DNA of 64,000 bases. Source: Spartinivicinus marinus (lineage in GTDB: Bacteria > Pseudomonadota > Gammaproteobacteria > Pseudomonadales > Zooshikellaceae). The position numbers were made by a program, and so were the translations under genes. A model generated the notes under the pieces. That model was not told the origin of the DNA and searched no databases. It was given only the letters and a program-made list of their open reading frames with translations. Of this stretch, positions 22,122 to 31,306 are shown piece by piece (position 1 is the first letter of the stretch; the number at the start of each line of letters is the position of its first letter). The stretch lies in the NCBI RefSeq assembly GCF_026309355.1, contig NZ_JAPJZK010000001.1, forward strand, positions 3,740,501 through 3,804,500, in the 5' to 3' direction.

Positions 22122-22340
22122 ATGGTAACTGAAAAAATCATATCAAACGCCCCTTATGTCGCCAGTGTAGTCACTGTGATTGCTGGTCTAACTCTCAAAG
22201 ACTGGGGTGTCATTATCGGTATTATTCTTACCACGATTACCGTTGTGGTTAACTGGGTGTATAAGCACAAACAAGATAAGCGCGAGACAGAATTATTTTA
22301 TCGAGAAATGTATGGCGGTAAACCTCCTGAAAAAGAGTAA
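22122..22340 (+). CDS. Class II-type holin
   Basis: A 72-residue protein with two hydrophobic segments (YVASVVTVIAGLTL and VIIGIILTTITVVVNWVY) and a charged C-terminus, like phage 21/HP1 S-type holins. With the protein before it, this gives two candidate holins next to the endolysin. Confidence 0.75.
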   Translation: MVTEKIISNAPYVASVVTVIAGLTLKDWGVIIGIILTTITVVVNWVYKHKQDKRETELFYREMYGGKPPEKE

Positions 22341-22358
22341 ATAGTTAATCCCAACCTT

Positions 22359-22384
22359 TGCCCACGCCCTGTGGGCTTTTTTTT
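22359..22384 (+). terminator. Terminator after lysis genes
   Basis: GCCCAC (22360-22365), a GCCCT loop, and GTGGGC (22371-22376) followed by eight T residues. Confidence 0.85.
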
Positions 22385-22410
22385 AAAACAATAAAGAAGA
22401 TAGGTAAGTT

Positions 22411-23142
22411 ATGAATATTATTCCGTTTGAATTTAATAACTCTGCAGTACGTGTTATCAATAAAGATGGTGAACCTTGGTTTATTGCTAAAGATATAGCA
22501 GAAGTGCTTGGGTATGCCGAGGCTTATAAGATGACACGCAATCTAGATGATGATGAGATTGCCCCCCACATTGTGGGGACGAATGCTGGACCCCGTGAAT
22601 TCAGTATCATCAATGAGTCAGGTCTTTATTCAGCTATCCTCAAAAGCCGCCGGCCCGAAGCCAGAATCTTTAAAAAATGGGTTACCAATGAAGTGCTTCC
22701 AACTATTCGAAAAACTGGCAGCTATGGTACAACTCAAATTGATTGGACTAATACACAGCAAGTGGCTGGGATATTGGCGCAGTCAATGGAAAAAATCCAA
22801 GAACAAAGCCAACAAATAGGCGCTATGAAGCCTAAAGTTGAAGCCCTTGAGCGTATCGCTAAATCTGATGGTGGTATGTGTATTACCAATGCAGCTAAAG
22901 ATTTGCAGGTTAGGCCAAAGGATTTATTTAGTTGGTTATCCGAGAATAAGTGGATATATCGTAGGGCCGGTCATGCCAGCTGGACGGCCTATCAAAATAA
23001 AATACAGCAAGGTGTTTTAGAACATAAAGTCACTGTCGTTAGTCGTTCAGATGGGGCAGAGAAAACCACTGAACAAGTGAGGGTGACCCCTAAAGGTTTG
23101 GCTTTATTAGCTGAGCGACTTAACCCGTTTGAAGTTGCTTAA
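22411..23142 (+). CDS. Phage antirepressor, Bro-N plus KilAC domains
   Basis: A 243-residue protein. Residues 1-105 form the Bro-N domain (VRVINKDGEPWFIAKDIAEVLGYA...FKKWVTNEVLPTIRKTGSY). Residues 145-235 form a KilAC/ANT-type DNA-binding domain (ITNAAKDLQVRPKDLFSWLSENKWIYRR). Antirepressors of this design inactivate phage repressors. Here it is in the late region and bracketed by terminators. It could provide induction for a phage whose repressors lack the self-cleavage domain. Confidence 0.85.
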   Translation: MNIIPFEFNNSAVRVINKDGEPWFIAKDIAEVLGYAEAYKMTRNLDDDEIAPHIVGTNAGPREFSIINESGLYSAILKSRRPEARIFKKWVTNEVLPTIRKTGSYGTTQIDWTNTQQVAGILAQSMEKIQEQSQQIGAMKPKVEALERIAKSDGGMCITNAAKDLQVRPKDLFSWLSENKWIYRRAGHASWTAYQNKIQQGVLEHKVTVVSRSDGAEKTTEQVRVTPKGLALLAERLNPFEVA

Positions 23143-23172
23143 ATAATTTCACACCTGATATTCATAACCCTT

Positions 23173-23195
23173 GCCTACTTCGGTGGGCTTTTTTA
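23173..23195 (+). terminator. Terminator after antirepressor
   Basis: GCCTAC, TTCG tetraloop, GTGGGC (23183-23188) and six T residues. Confidence 0.8.
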
Positions 23196-23211
23196 TTTGT
23201 GAGAAATCATT

Positions 23212-23310
23212 ATGCGATTGATATTATTAGTTGTCTTAGTTTATTCAATATTTAATTATTCACTGGCTACTACTGACGTAGACTCCAGCACTCAAGAGCA
23301 TCATGCCTAA
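23212..23310 (+). CDS. Possible 32-residue secreted or membrane peptide
   Basis: MRLILLVVLVYSIFNYSLA followed by a polar tail, resembling a signal peptide with short mature part. It overlaps the HNH gene start by 8 bp. No lipobox Cys is seen, so an Rz1 assignment is not supported. Confidence 0.3.
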   Translation: MRLILLVVLVYSIFNYSLATTDVDSSTQEHHA

Positions 23311-23668
23311 ACGCACACCACGCCCCTGTCGTTCATTAGGCTGTAGTGGATTAACTCGTGAAAGACACGGCTATTGTGAGCAGCATAAACAACAGGCTTC
23401 AGGCTGGACCCAATGGCAAAAGAACAAAGGTAACCGCCATCAACGTGGCTACGGTAAGCAGTGGGAGCGGTTACGTAAATTGGTATTAGAGCGTGATACT
23501 TATCTATGCCAAGTGTGCTTAATAATTAATAAATTAACGCCAGCCAATATTGTTGATCACATTAAACCCAAGAGCCAAGGCGGTGATGATGCGCTTGACA
23601 ATTTACAAACCATTTGCCGTCCTTGTCACCAGAAAAAAACCGATCAAGAAAAAAATCATCGGCGTTGA
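23303..23668 (+). CDS. HNH endonuclease (packaging-associated)
   Basis: A 121-residue HNH nuclease with a Zn-binding frame: CQVCLIINKLTPANIVDHIKPKSQGGDDALDNLQTICRPCHQKKT supplies the two CxxC pairs and the H...N...H catalytic set. In HK97-type phages this gene lies immediately before the terminase and is needed for cos cleavage and packaging. Confidence 0.9.
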   Translation: MPKRTPRPCRSLGCSGLTRERHGYCEQHKQQASGWTQWQKNKGNRHQRGYGKQWERLRKLVLERDTYLCQVCLIINKLTPANIVDHIKPKSQGGDDALDNLQTICRPCHQKKTDQEKNHRR

Positions 23669-23734
23669 GACTGCCTGAGAGCCTTTCTAAGCAATGCCGC
23701 CCACAATTAATGGCAAGGTATTAATAATAATGCC

Positions 23735-23790
23735 ATAGGGGGGCGGGGTTAATCTCTGGGGCTTGTAGCTAGGTATCGAGCGCTTCAAGA
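23735..23790 (+). other. Candidate cos site
   Basis: The 160-bp gap between the HNH and terminase small-subunit genes contains a G-rich run, GGGGGGCGGGGTTAATCTC, and then TGGGGC. This arrangement is typical of the cos region in HNH/P27-terminase phages. The nick positions cannot be determined by eye. Confidence 0.55.
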
Positions 23791-23829
23791 ATTTTTTTAT
23801 TCCCGCGAAATTAAAAATTACAACATGCG

Positions 23830-24285
23830 ATGGCTAGAGGTCGAAAACCAAAGCCCACCCAGCAGAAGTTACTCGCGGGGAATCCCGGCAAGCGGGCTTT
23901 AAATCATGATGAACCGAGTTATGGTGCACTTACCAATGTTGATCCACCCGCCTGGTTGGACGCCACTGCTACAGAATTGTGGAGCTACTTAGCCCCCAAG
24001 TTAATCAAGAGTGGTGTGTTAACTGAAGTTGACTTTCATAACCTGGAAATCTTTTGTACGGCTTACGCGCGTTGGCGGGCCGCTGAAGAAGCGATAGAGC
24101 AACACGGCATTATGGTTACGGATAACAACGGTAACTTAAAGAAAAACCCAGCGTGTACGGTGGCGAACGAATCCATTAAGCAAGTGGATAGCTACGGTGC
24201 GAAGTTGGGCCTTGATCCTGCCAGTCGTGCTCGATTAGCTGTTGGTGGCCAGCCAGCGGAAGAAACCAACGAATTTAATCTATGA
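23830..24285 (+). CDS. terS: Terminase small subunit, P27 family
   Basis: A 151-residue protein with ARGRKPKPTQQKLLAGNPGKRAL at the N-terminus, the typical P27 start, and SYGAKLGLDPASRARL near the end. It binds the packaging site and directs TerL. It overlaps terL by 4 bp. Confidence 0.92.
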   Translation: MARGRKPKPTQQKLLAGNPGKRALNHDEPSYGALTNVDPPAWLDATATELWSYLAPKLIKSGVLTEVDFHNLEIFCTAYARWRAAEEAIEQHGIMVTDNNGNLKKNPACTVANESIKQVDSYGAKLGLDPASRARLAVGGQPAEETNEFNL

Positions 24286-25979
24286 CGAATTACGAGCGCG
24301 CTGAACATTACGCGAAAGCGGTGGTCGCTGGTGACATACCGGCTTGCCAATATGTTATTCAAGCGTGTCAGCGCCATTTAACCGATTTAACCCAAGTTGA
24401 TGAACCTGATTTTCCTTATTATTTTGATGAGGAAAAAGCCGAGCGCATTTGTAAATTTGTTCAGCTACTGCCGCATACCAAAGGCAAGTGGGCCTCTAAA
24501 AAGCAAAATATTCAGTTAGAGCCCTGGCAGTGTTTTGCGTTTGGTGTGCCATTTGGTTGGTGCAGAAAAAAAGACCACACCCGCCGTTATCGTGAGGTGT
24601 ATTACGAAGTCCCTCGTAAAAACGGCAAGTCCATTTTAGCAGCAGGTGTTGGTTTATATTGCTTTGCTATGGATGATGAATTCGGTGCAGAAGTTTACTC
24701 GGGGGCAACCACTGAAAAACAAGCTTGGGAGGTGTTTCGACCGGCCAAGATCATGGTGGAGAAAAGGCCAAAGTTACAGAAACATGCAGGCATTCAAGTC
24801 AATGCCAAAAACATGCATATTGTATTAGATCATGCCCGCTTTGAGCCGTTGATTGGTAACCCGGGTGATGGTTCTTCTCCTAGCTGCGCGTTAATTGATG
24901 AGTATCACGAGCATCAAACCAGTGACTTATATGACACCATGCGTTCAGGCATGGGCGCCAGAGAACAACCGTTATTATTTGTGATTACCACGGCAGGCTT
25001 TAACATTGCTGGGCCTTGTTATGACAAACGACAAGAGGTGATTAATATCCTTAACGGTTCAGTGCCGAATGATGAACTGTGGGGACTCATTTATACCATT
25101 GATGAAGACGACGACTGGACACAACCGGAAGCGTTAATTAAAGCGAATCCTAATTACAATGTGTCGGTATTGGAGGACTTTTTATTATCCCAGCAAGCCA
25201 GTGCCGTTGCCAATGCTAGCCGCCAAAATCCATTTAAAACTAAGCACCTGAATGTTTGGGTTAATGCCCGTGAAGCCTGGATTAATTTAGTCGATTGGCA
25301 TCGCTGTTGTGACAAAGGGTTATCCCTTGACGATTTTAAAGGCGATGAGGCTGTATTTGCGATTGACCTTTCATCACACATTGATATTTGTTCTTTTGTG
25401 CAGGTATTTACCCGTCAAGTCGCGGATAAACAGCATTATTATGCCTTTTCTCGTCACTATTTACCGGAAGACACAATCTATGACGAGAATAATAAAAACC
25501 ACTCCGCGTATCAGCAGTGGTTAAATGAAGGGTATTTAACGAAAACTGATGGGGCTGAAATTGATTACAGCCAAGTCAGGCAAGAGATATTAGAGCTTTC
25601 CGAGCAACATCAAGTAAGAGAAATTCCCCATGACCCTTGGGGAGCGGTACAACTGGCACAAGAACTGGATCAGTACAATTTAAGTCCGGTTAAATTTCCC
25701 CAAACCACGTCCAACTTTTCACCCGCGATGAAAGAGTTAGAGGCAGCCATAAAAGCCCAACGCTTTCACCATGATGGTAATCCGATATTAACTTGGATGA
25801 TGTCAAACGTAACGGTAAAAGAAGACGCTAATGAGAACATCTTTCCGCGCAAAGAAAAGCCCCATAACAAAATTGATGGTGCTGTTGCATTAATTATGGG
25901 AATTGGCCGTTCCATGCTCGACGACGACAGCCCCTCATTAAATAAAGCCTACGAAAACCACGGCATTCGTTTTCTATGA
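24282..25979 (+). CDS. terL: Terminase large subunit
   Basis: A 565-residue packaging motor of the HK97 group. The N-terminal ATPase has Walker A-like VPRKNGKS near residues 108-115 and Walker B ALIDEYHEH near 205. The C-terminal nuclease starts with AIDLSSHIDICS near 358. It packages DNA into proheads and cuts at cos. Confidence 0.96.
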   Translation: MTNYERAEHYAKAVVAGDIPACQYVIQACQRHLTDLTQVDEPDFPYYFDEEKAERICKFVQLLPHTKGKWASKKQNIQLEPWQCFAFGVPFGWCRKKDHTRRYREVYYEVPRKNGKSILAAGVGLYCFAMDDEFGAEVYSGATTEKQAWEVFRPAKIMVEKRPKLQKHAGIQVNAKNMHIVLDHARFEPLIGNPGDGSSPSCALIDEYHEHQTSDLYDTMRSGMGAREQPLLFVITTAGFNIAGPCYDKRQEVINILNGSVPNDELWGLIYTIDEDDDWTQPEALIKANPNYNVSVLEDFLLSQQASAVANASRQNPFKTKHLNVWVNAREAWINLVDWHRCCDKGLSLDDFKGDEAVFAIDLSSHIDICSFVQVFTRQVADKQHYYAFSRHYLPEDTIYDENNKNHSAYQQWLNEGYLTKTDGAEIDYSQVRQEILELSEQHQVREIPHDPWGAVQLAQELDQYNLSPVKFPQTTSNFSPAMKELEAAIKAQRFHHDGNPILTWMMSNVTVKEDANENIFPRKEKPHNKIDGAVALIMGIGRSMLDDDSPSLNKAYENHGIRFL

Positions 25980-27184
25980 GTTTTTTTAAAAAATTGTTTA
26001 CCAAGAGTCAGGCAGCCCCGTTTGATTCCCATGCACTATTGCAAGCACTGGGAGTTGGCTATGAAACCGATACTAATATCACTGTTACGCCTGAGAGCGC
26101 CATGCGTTGCTGTACGGTGTTTTCCTGTATCCGGGTATTGGCTGAATCGGTTGGGCAATTGCCACTGAATTATTTTGTGCAGCAAGGTGAAAAGCGAGTA
26201 AAAGCCACTGGGAGCCGTCTTTATCACCTACTTAAACTGTCGCCGAACAGTTACATGACTTCTCAAGAGTTATGGGAGTTGTGCATTACTCATTTATGTT
26301 TGCGGGGTAACTTTTACGCCTATAAAAATACGGTAAAGGGTGAGCTACGGGAATTATTACCCTTAAACCCGGATAATGTAGAACCCAAATTATTGGATGA
26401 TTACACCCTGGTTTATGATGTCACCTTTGCCAATGGTAGCCGTGATATTCTTACTGCTGATCAAGTCTTCCATGTAAAGGGTTTTTCCGTTGATGGCATC
26501 AAAGGCGTGTCACCCATTAGTTATGCCCGCAATGCCATTGGCTTGGGGTTAGCCACTGAAAAACACGGCGCTAAATTGTTCAGTAATGGGGCTCGTCCAG
26601 GGGGCATTTTAAGCACGGACCAAACCTTAAATGATGATGTGGTTAAGCGGGTCAAACAAAGCTGGGACGATCAATATCAAGGCTTAGATAATGCCCATAA
26701 AGTGGCGATTTTAGAGGCTGGCTTACAATGGGTGAGCGTGGGCATGACATCCGATGATGCCCAGTTTTTGGAAACCCGCAAATACCAACGTTCGGAAATC
26801 TGTGGATTATTTCGCGTGCCTCCCCATATGGTGGGTGATTTAGAAAAAGCCACGTTTTCCAATATTGAGCATCAAGCACAAGAATTTGTGGTTAATGCAC
26901 TGGTGCCGTATTTAACCCGGATTGAGCAGCGCATTCAGGTGAGTTTAATTCCTGAAGCCAAGCGTGCCAGCCACTTTGCCAAGTTTAATGTAAATAGCCT
27001 GTTGCGTGGGGACATGAAATCCCGAGCTGAGTTTTACACCAAGCTGCAACAAACCGGCTCACTATCGCCCAATGAAATTCGGGCGCTGGAAGATTTAGAC
27101 CCAAGGGAGGGCGGCGATATTTATTTAACGCCGATGAATATGCTGATTAATGGTAAAGAGCCAGAGAAAAATGAAATTAACTAA
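25976..27184 (+). CDS. Portal protein, HK97 family
   Basis: A 402-residue portal with VFSCIRVLAESVGQLPL near the N-terminus, the central FHVKGFSVDGIKGVSPI, and YQRSEICGLFRVPPHMVGDLEKATFSNIEHQAQEFV, all family landmarks. It forms the 12-fold DNA entry ring. It overlaps TerL by 4 bp and the protease by 14 bp. Confidence 0.96.
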   Translation: MSFFKKLFTKSQAAPFDSHALLQALGVGYETDTNITVTPESAMRCCTVFSCIRVLAESVGQLPLNYFVQQGEKRVKATGSRLYHLLKLSPNSYMTSQELWELCITHLCLRGNFYAYKNTVKGELRELLPLNPDNVEPKLLDDYTLVYDVTFANGSRDILTADQVFHVKGFSVDGIKGVSPISYARNAIGLGLATEKHGAKLFSNGARPGGILSTDQTLNDDVVKRVKQSWDDQYQGLDNAHKVAILEAGLQWVSVGMTSDDAQFLETRKYQRSEICGLFRVPPHMVGDLEKATFSNIEHQAQEFVVNALVPYLTRIEQRIQVSLIPEAKRASHFAKFNVNSLLRGDMKSRAEFYTKLQQTGSLSPNEIRALEDLDPREGGDIYLTPMNMLINGKEPEKNEIN

Positions 27185-27821
27185 GATTGCGAAACCGTTT
27201 GAAATTAAATCGGTAGACGAGTCAGGGGTATTTGCAGGCTATGGCTCAGTGTTTGAAGTAGAAGACAGTTATGGTGACGTGGTTGAAAAAGGGGCTTTTT
27301 TACAATCACTGAATCAGTGGCAACAGAAAAATAAATTACCGGCTTTATTGTGGCAGCATCGTTATGACGAGCCTATCGGCGTCTATACCAAAATGGTGGA
27401 AGATAACCACGGCCTGTATGTGGAGGGGAAATTATTAATTGACGATGATCCCTTGGCAAAGCGGGCTTATGCCCATTTAAAAGCCGGTTCCGTCACTGGG
27501 TTATCAATTGGCTTTACTCTTCCCAAGGGTGGTGGTGAATGGGATGAAGACACCGACACCTATCGTCTGAAGCAAGTGAAATTATGGGAAGTGTCCTTGG
27601 TGACATTTCCTGCCAATGAATCGGCCACGGTTGATGGCGTTAAATCGGCCATTGATGGTGGCCCAAAAACGTTTGAGCGATTCCTGCGCGAGGCCGGTTT
27701 ATCGCGAGCCCAAGCCAAAGGCTTAATGGCTGATGGTTATCACGCCTTGAATCAGCGAGACGCTGAGTTATCAAGTACCGTGAATCAATTGCAATCCCTT
27801 ATTCACACCTTAAAAGGATAA
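27171..27821 (+). CDS. Prohead protease, HK97 (S78) family
   Basis: A 216-residue serine protease. LLWQHRYDEPIG carries the catalytic His and GSVTGLSIGF the nucleophilic Ser. It matures the capsid by removing the delta domain. ATG 27171 is chosen because the alternative upstream start adds only residues encoded in the portal gene end. Confidence 0.92.
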   Translation: MKLTKIAKPFEIKSVDESGVFAGYGSVFEVEDSYGDVVEKGAFLQSLNQWQQKNKLPALLWQHRYDEPIGVYTKMVEDNHGLYVEGKLLIDDDPLAKRAYAHLKAGSVTGLSIGFTLPKGGGEWDEDTDTYRLKQVKLWEVSLVTFPANESATVDGVKSAIDGGPKTFERFLREAGLSRAQAKGLMADGYHALNQRDAELSSTVNQLQSLIHTLKG

Positions 27822-27825
27822 ATCA

Positions 27826-29037
27826 ATGGCTTACGCTGAAGATATTAATAAGACAATTGAGGAATTAGGTGGTGCCTTTAATGAGTTTAAAAAAACCAAT
27901 GATGATCGCTTAACTACCTTGGAAAAAGGTGACGCGCTGGATGGATTGGTTGAAGGTAAATTGAAGGCGATCAATGACAAACTCTCGGAGCTGGAAAAGC
28001 TAAAAGGCCAGTTTGAAGAGCTGGAAACCAAGGCAAATCGCCCTGGCAGCACGTTTGGTGGTAAACAACAAAACGCCGAATATGAAAAAGCCTTTGATCA
28101 ATTTGTCAGAAAAGGCAAAACCGACCAGATCGATGATTTAAAAACCAAAACCATGCAAACCAGCAATGATGAGGATGGCGGTTATGCGGTACCAGAACAA
28201 TTAGACCGGCAAATTATCGACTTTGGCCGTGATCAAGTGGTCATGCGTTCGGTTTGCTCCAGTCAAACCTTATCCACACCGGACCTTAAAAAACTACGGA
28301 AAGACGGGCGAGCTACATCGGGCTGGGTGGGTGAAACATCGCCAAGGCCGAACACTGATACTTCACAGCTGAAGCCAATTACCACGCACTGGGGCGAGAT
28401 TTACGCCAATCCAGAGGCTACTCAAACCATGCTGGATGATGCGTTTTTTAATGTACAACAGTTTTTGCTTAATGATATTGGTGAGGAATTTAGCGAACAG
28501 GAAGAAGCTGCTTTTACTAATGGTGATGGAAACCTAAAGCCTGTGGGCTTGTTTGCTTATCCTCGTACTACACAAAGCGATGATGTGAGGGAGTTCGGCA
28601 AATTACAGTATTTGGATACCGCCACCGCTAAGCTCGAAGCAGATGACCTGTTAAAGCTATTGTACGCTTTAAAACGTAAATACCGCACAGGTGCCCGCTG
28701 GATGATGAACAGCACCAGTGTTGGGCAAGTACGGCTGATGAAGGATAACGACGGTAATTATTTATGGAGCCCTGGCTTACAAGCCGGTGAGCCTTCGCGG
28801 CTGTTAGGCTATTCGTTGACGGAAAATGAGCAAGTCGATGACATTGCCGCGAAAAAAGCGCCGATATCCTTTGGTAACTTTAAGCGGGCTTATTTGATCT
28901 TAGATCGGATTGGTACCCGAGTGTTGCGCGATCCTTACACCAATAAGCCCTTTGTGTCATTTTATACCACCAAGCGGGTGGGTAATATGTTGTTGGATAG
29001 TAATGCTGTTAAGGTATTACAAATTAAAGGAGGGTAA
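27826..29037 (+). CDS. Major capsid protein, HK97 fold
   Basis: A 403-residue capsid protein. Residues 1-75 form a coiled-coil delta (scaffolding) domain. The mature fold begins around residue 105-115, after the region the protease would cut, and includes EQLDRQIIDFGRDQVVMRSVC and the C-terminal FVSFYTTKRVGNMLLDSNAVKVLQIKG. Confidence 0.96.
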   Translation: MAYAEDINKTIEELGGAFNEFKKTNDDRLTTLEKGDALDGLVEGKLKAINDKLSELEKLKGQFEELETKANRPGSTFGGKQQNAEYEKAFDQFVRKGKTDQIDDLKTKTMQTSNDEDGGYAVPEQLDRQIIDFGRDQVVMRSVCSSQTLSTPDLKKLRKDGRATSGWVGETSPRPNTDTSQLKPITTHWGEIYANPEATQTMLDDAFFNVQQFLLNDIGEEFSEQEEAAFTNGDGNLKPVGLFAYPRTTQSDDVREFGKLQYLDTATAKLEADDLLKLLYALKRKYRTGARWMMNSTSVGQVRLMKDNDGNYLWSPGLQAGEPSRLLGYSLTENEQVDDIAAKKAPISFGNFKRAYLILDRIGTRVLRDPYTNKPFVSFYTTKRVGNMLLDSNAVKVLQIKGG

Positions 29038-29041
29038 TTAG

Positions 29042-29063
29042 AGGCGGGAATTCCCGCCTTTTT
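29042..29063. terminator. Bidirectional terminator after capsid gene
   Basis: The perfect palindrome AGGCGGGAATTCCCGCCT at 29042-29059 followed by a T-run separates the capsid gene from the opposite-strand membrane-protein gene. Confidence 0.75.
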
Positions 29064-29082
29064 AATTGCCCAGTGCATACGG

Positions 29083-29274
29083 TTAGTATTTGCATGTACT
29101 TCCCTCATAATCCCATGCACCACCAGCATCTAAACAGGCATCAATTTGTAATGCGTTGGGATCAAAATCATGGAGCGCATAAATAATACCTGTCGCGGTC
29201 AGCCAAAAGAGAATAGCCATGCCAGCCAAAACGGCAATAATAATTAACAACTTCTTTTTGATGTTTTTACTCAC
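29083..29274 (-). CDS. Opposite-strand small membrane protein (moron)
   Basis: A 63-residue protein: a basic N-terminus, one transmembrane helix (LLIIIAVLAGMAILFWLTATGIIYAL), then a periplasmic segment with IDACLDAGGAWDYEGSTCKY containing two Cys. It is the only gene on this strand within the structural block and has its own intergenic upstream region, typical of a lysogenic-conversion moron. The CLDAGGxWxY pattern recurs in small inner-membrane proteins of unknown role. Confidence 0.7.
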   Translation of the reverse strand: MSKNIKKKLLIIIAVLAGMAILFWLTATGIIYALHDFDPNALQIDACLDAGGAWDYEGSTCKY

Positions 29275-29421
29275 AGTACAAAGAGCCTCACCAGACGTTT
29301 AAATTATCCATCTCAATATACTACTGGTTATTGACGTAATTGGTGTGCACTAAAGTTGCAAATTATGTGCAGAAAGGTTTTTTTTGTTTATTGTTGCGCG
29401 GTTATATATTAGGTAACCACT

Positions 29422-29730
29422 ATGCTAGAACTCAATCTTGTTAAAAAGCACCTGAATATTGATGAAGAAATAACCGAAGATGACGCCTATGTGCAGGTAT
29501 TGATTGAGGCGGCTATCGCTAACTTTGAAAGCACGACACAACGTCCGCTAGTGCAAGATAACCCCACTGATATAGCAGTGGTTATCACCCGTGAAATTGA
29601 AATTGGCTTACTCATGCTGATTGGTCATTGGTATAACAACCGGGAATCAGTGGTGATTGGTGGCGTTGTTAGTGAATTACCCTTATCGACCCAAACCATT
29701 TGGAATAAATACCGTTTTAAATCCCTATGA
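29422..29730 (+). CDS. Head-tail connector, gp6-like
   Basis: A 102-residue helical protein: LNLVKKHLNIDEEITEDDAYVQVLIEAAIANFESTTQRPL is the characteristic start of Phage_gp6-like/QLRG connectors that dock under the portal. Confidence 0.88.
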   Translation: MLELNLVKKHLNIDEEITEDDAYVQVLIEAAIANFESTTQRPLVQDNPTDIAVVITREIEIGLLMLIGHWYNNRESVVIGGVVSELPLSTQTIWNKYRFKSL

Positions 29731-30050
29731 GAGCCGGCCGCTTAAAACACCGAATCACCATTGAAAAACCTGAGTTGATTAAAGATGATTTCGGCCAGCC
29801 CACTATAAAAACCTGGGTAACCGTATGCAGCGCAAGAGCGGCGATTGATCCCATATCAGGTAAAGAGTTTTTTGCCGCCCAGCAAATTAATAATTCGATT
29901 AATTACAAAGTAACGATTCGTTATCGGCCTGGGATTAAGTCGCAGTTTCGGGTTAAGTATAAAGACCGTACTTTTGAAATTCATGCGCCACTTAACCCAA
30001 GAGAAGCCAACCGCGAGCTGCTACTCATGTGTGAAGAATATGAAACTTGA
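29727..30050 (+). CDS. Head closure protein (head-tail adaptor)
   Basis: A 107-residue beta-barrel protein: AGRLKHRITIEKPE, then AARAAIDPISGKEFFAAQQINNSINYKVTIRYRPGIK, the head-closure family signature. Overlaps neighbours at both ends. Confidence 0.88.
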   Translation: MRAGRLKHRITIEKPELIKDDFGQPTIKTWVTVCSARAAIDPISGKEFFAAQQINNSINYKVTIRYRPGIKSQFRVKYKDRTFEIHAPLNPREANRELLLMCEEYET

Positions 30051-30450
30051 TATTAATTTACGGGATGTTGAAGAGTTAACTGAACAACTTCGAGATGTAG
30101 AAGAAAAACTGATTAATCGGGCGGTACGGCAAGGCTTATTAGAAATCATTAAGCCGGTTAAAAAGCAGATGAAGCAAAACGCGCCAGTTGATACCGGTGA
30201 GCTTAAAAAAGCGATTAATCATAAATCCTTTGCTAAAGACCATTTTGCGGTGGTTTATTCGGGAATTTCACAAAAAAAACACCAGCCATCCGTCGTACAA
30301 AAAGCATTAGCCATGGAATATGGCAATGAACGGCAAAAAGCTAAAAAGCCCTTTATTCAACCCGCTGTTGATCAATCCAATTTTTCCAATGCTAAGCAGG
30401 AGGTTATCGAGCTGATTGAAAAAAGGCTTGATGAATTGCTAAATGATTGA
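30040..30450 (+). CDS. HK97-gp10-like tail completion protein
   Basis: A 136-residue protein with VKKQMKQNAPVDTGELKKAI and YGNERQKAKKPFIQPAVDQ, the gp10 family landmarks. I prefer ATG 30040, overlapping the previous stop by 11 bp, over the upstream start at 29974. Confidence 0.85.
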   Translation: MKLDINLRDVEELTEQLRDVEEKLINRAVRQGLLEIIKPVKKQMKQNAPVDTGELKKAINHKSFAKDHFAVVYSGISQKKHQPSVVQKALAMEYGNERQKAKKPFIQPAVDQSNFSNAKQEVIELIEKRLDELLND

Positions 30451-31306
30451 AATTAAAATCCAACAAACATTATCTGCATTAGTCGATGATCGGGCTTATC
30501 CCACAATATTACCGGAACAGGCCAAATATCCTGCCATTACTTACCATCGGGTGAATGCAGCCCAAGGCAGTGGTCGTATTAATACCACGGATATTACTGG
30601 GCAAAACAGCGTATTTCAGGTGGTAATCTGGAGTAAAAACTACGGCCAGGCTCATTTGCTACAAAAGAAGTGTATTACTGAATTTGCAGGATTAGGACTG
30701 CAACTAAACTCCAGTGCTGATGGCTTTGAACCAGAAAAAATGCTGCACTCAGTGATTATGGAGTTTGAGTGCTGGGGCGATTTAGCGTTAACGGCTGATC
30801 GCCAAAGCACACCGACTAAAAGCCCAATAAAACAGTTTTTGCACAGCGTAAGGCAACAGTTGTCAGGTATTTCAGAAACAAGCCTCAGCGATTACCAGCT
30901 GATTCAGCCGGTATTACCTACCATTGTCGTTAAACTCCAACAGATTAAACCTGCTGATGATTGGAATGGGCCAGGGGCCGTTAAGTGTTTTATGGCAGCC
31001 CATTGTTACCACCAAGTGGGTTACGCTGAAGACTTGGCGGCTCAGGTATCGCTTAAGATCAATGCTAATCAATGGGATTTGGGTGAGGCACTGGACTATC
31101 CAACGGATATTAGTGCCGATCAGCAAGTCATGACATTAGGTGGCGAGCCTTATGAACGTTGGCAAATCAAATGGCAGCAAGTTATAAGAACTGAAGCGTC
31201 AATCTGGCAAGACAGCGGAACCCCGCCAACCACTGTTTTATGCAGTGATGCCCCAGAGATAGGAATCCCTCACGAAGATGACTACCGAGTTGTTTCGAGT
31301 AAATGA
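30443..31306 (+). CDS. Tail terminator (DUF3168) fused to extra domain
   Basis: A 287-residue protein. Residues 1-115 match DUF3168 tail terminators (LVDDRAYPTILPEQAKYPAITYHRV). Residues 125-287 form an additional domain with SVRQQLSGISETSLSDYQLIQPVLPTIVVKL, possibly a second terminator-like or Mu gp37-like domain. DUF3168 proteins usually stand alone at about 130 residues, so this fusion may adapt an HK97-type head to the P2-type tail. Confidence 0.7.
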   Translation: MIEIKIQQTLSALVDDRAYPTILPEQAKYPAITYHRVNAAQGSGRINTTDITGQNSVFQVVIWSKNYGQAHLLQKKCITEFAGLGLQLNSSADGFEPEKMLHSVIMEFECWGDLALTADRQSTPTKSPIKQFLHSVRQQLSGISETSLSDYQLIQPVLPTIVVKLQQIKPADDWNGPGAVKCFMAAHCYHQVGYAEDLAAQVSLKINANQWDLGEALDYPTDISADQQVMTLGGEPYERWQIKWQQVIRTEASIWQDSGTPPTTVLCSDAPEIGIPHEDDYRVVSSK

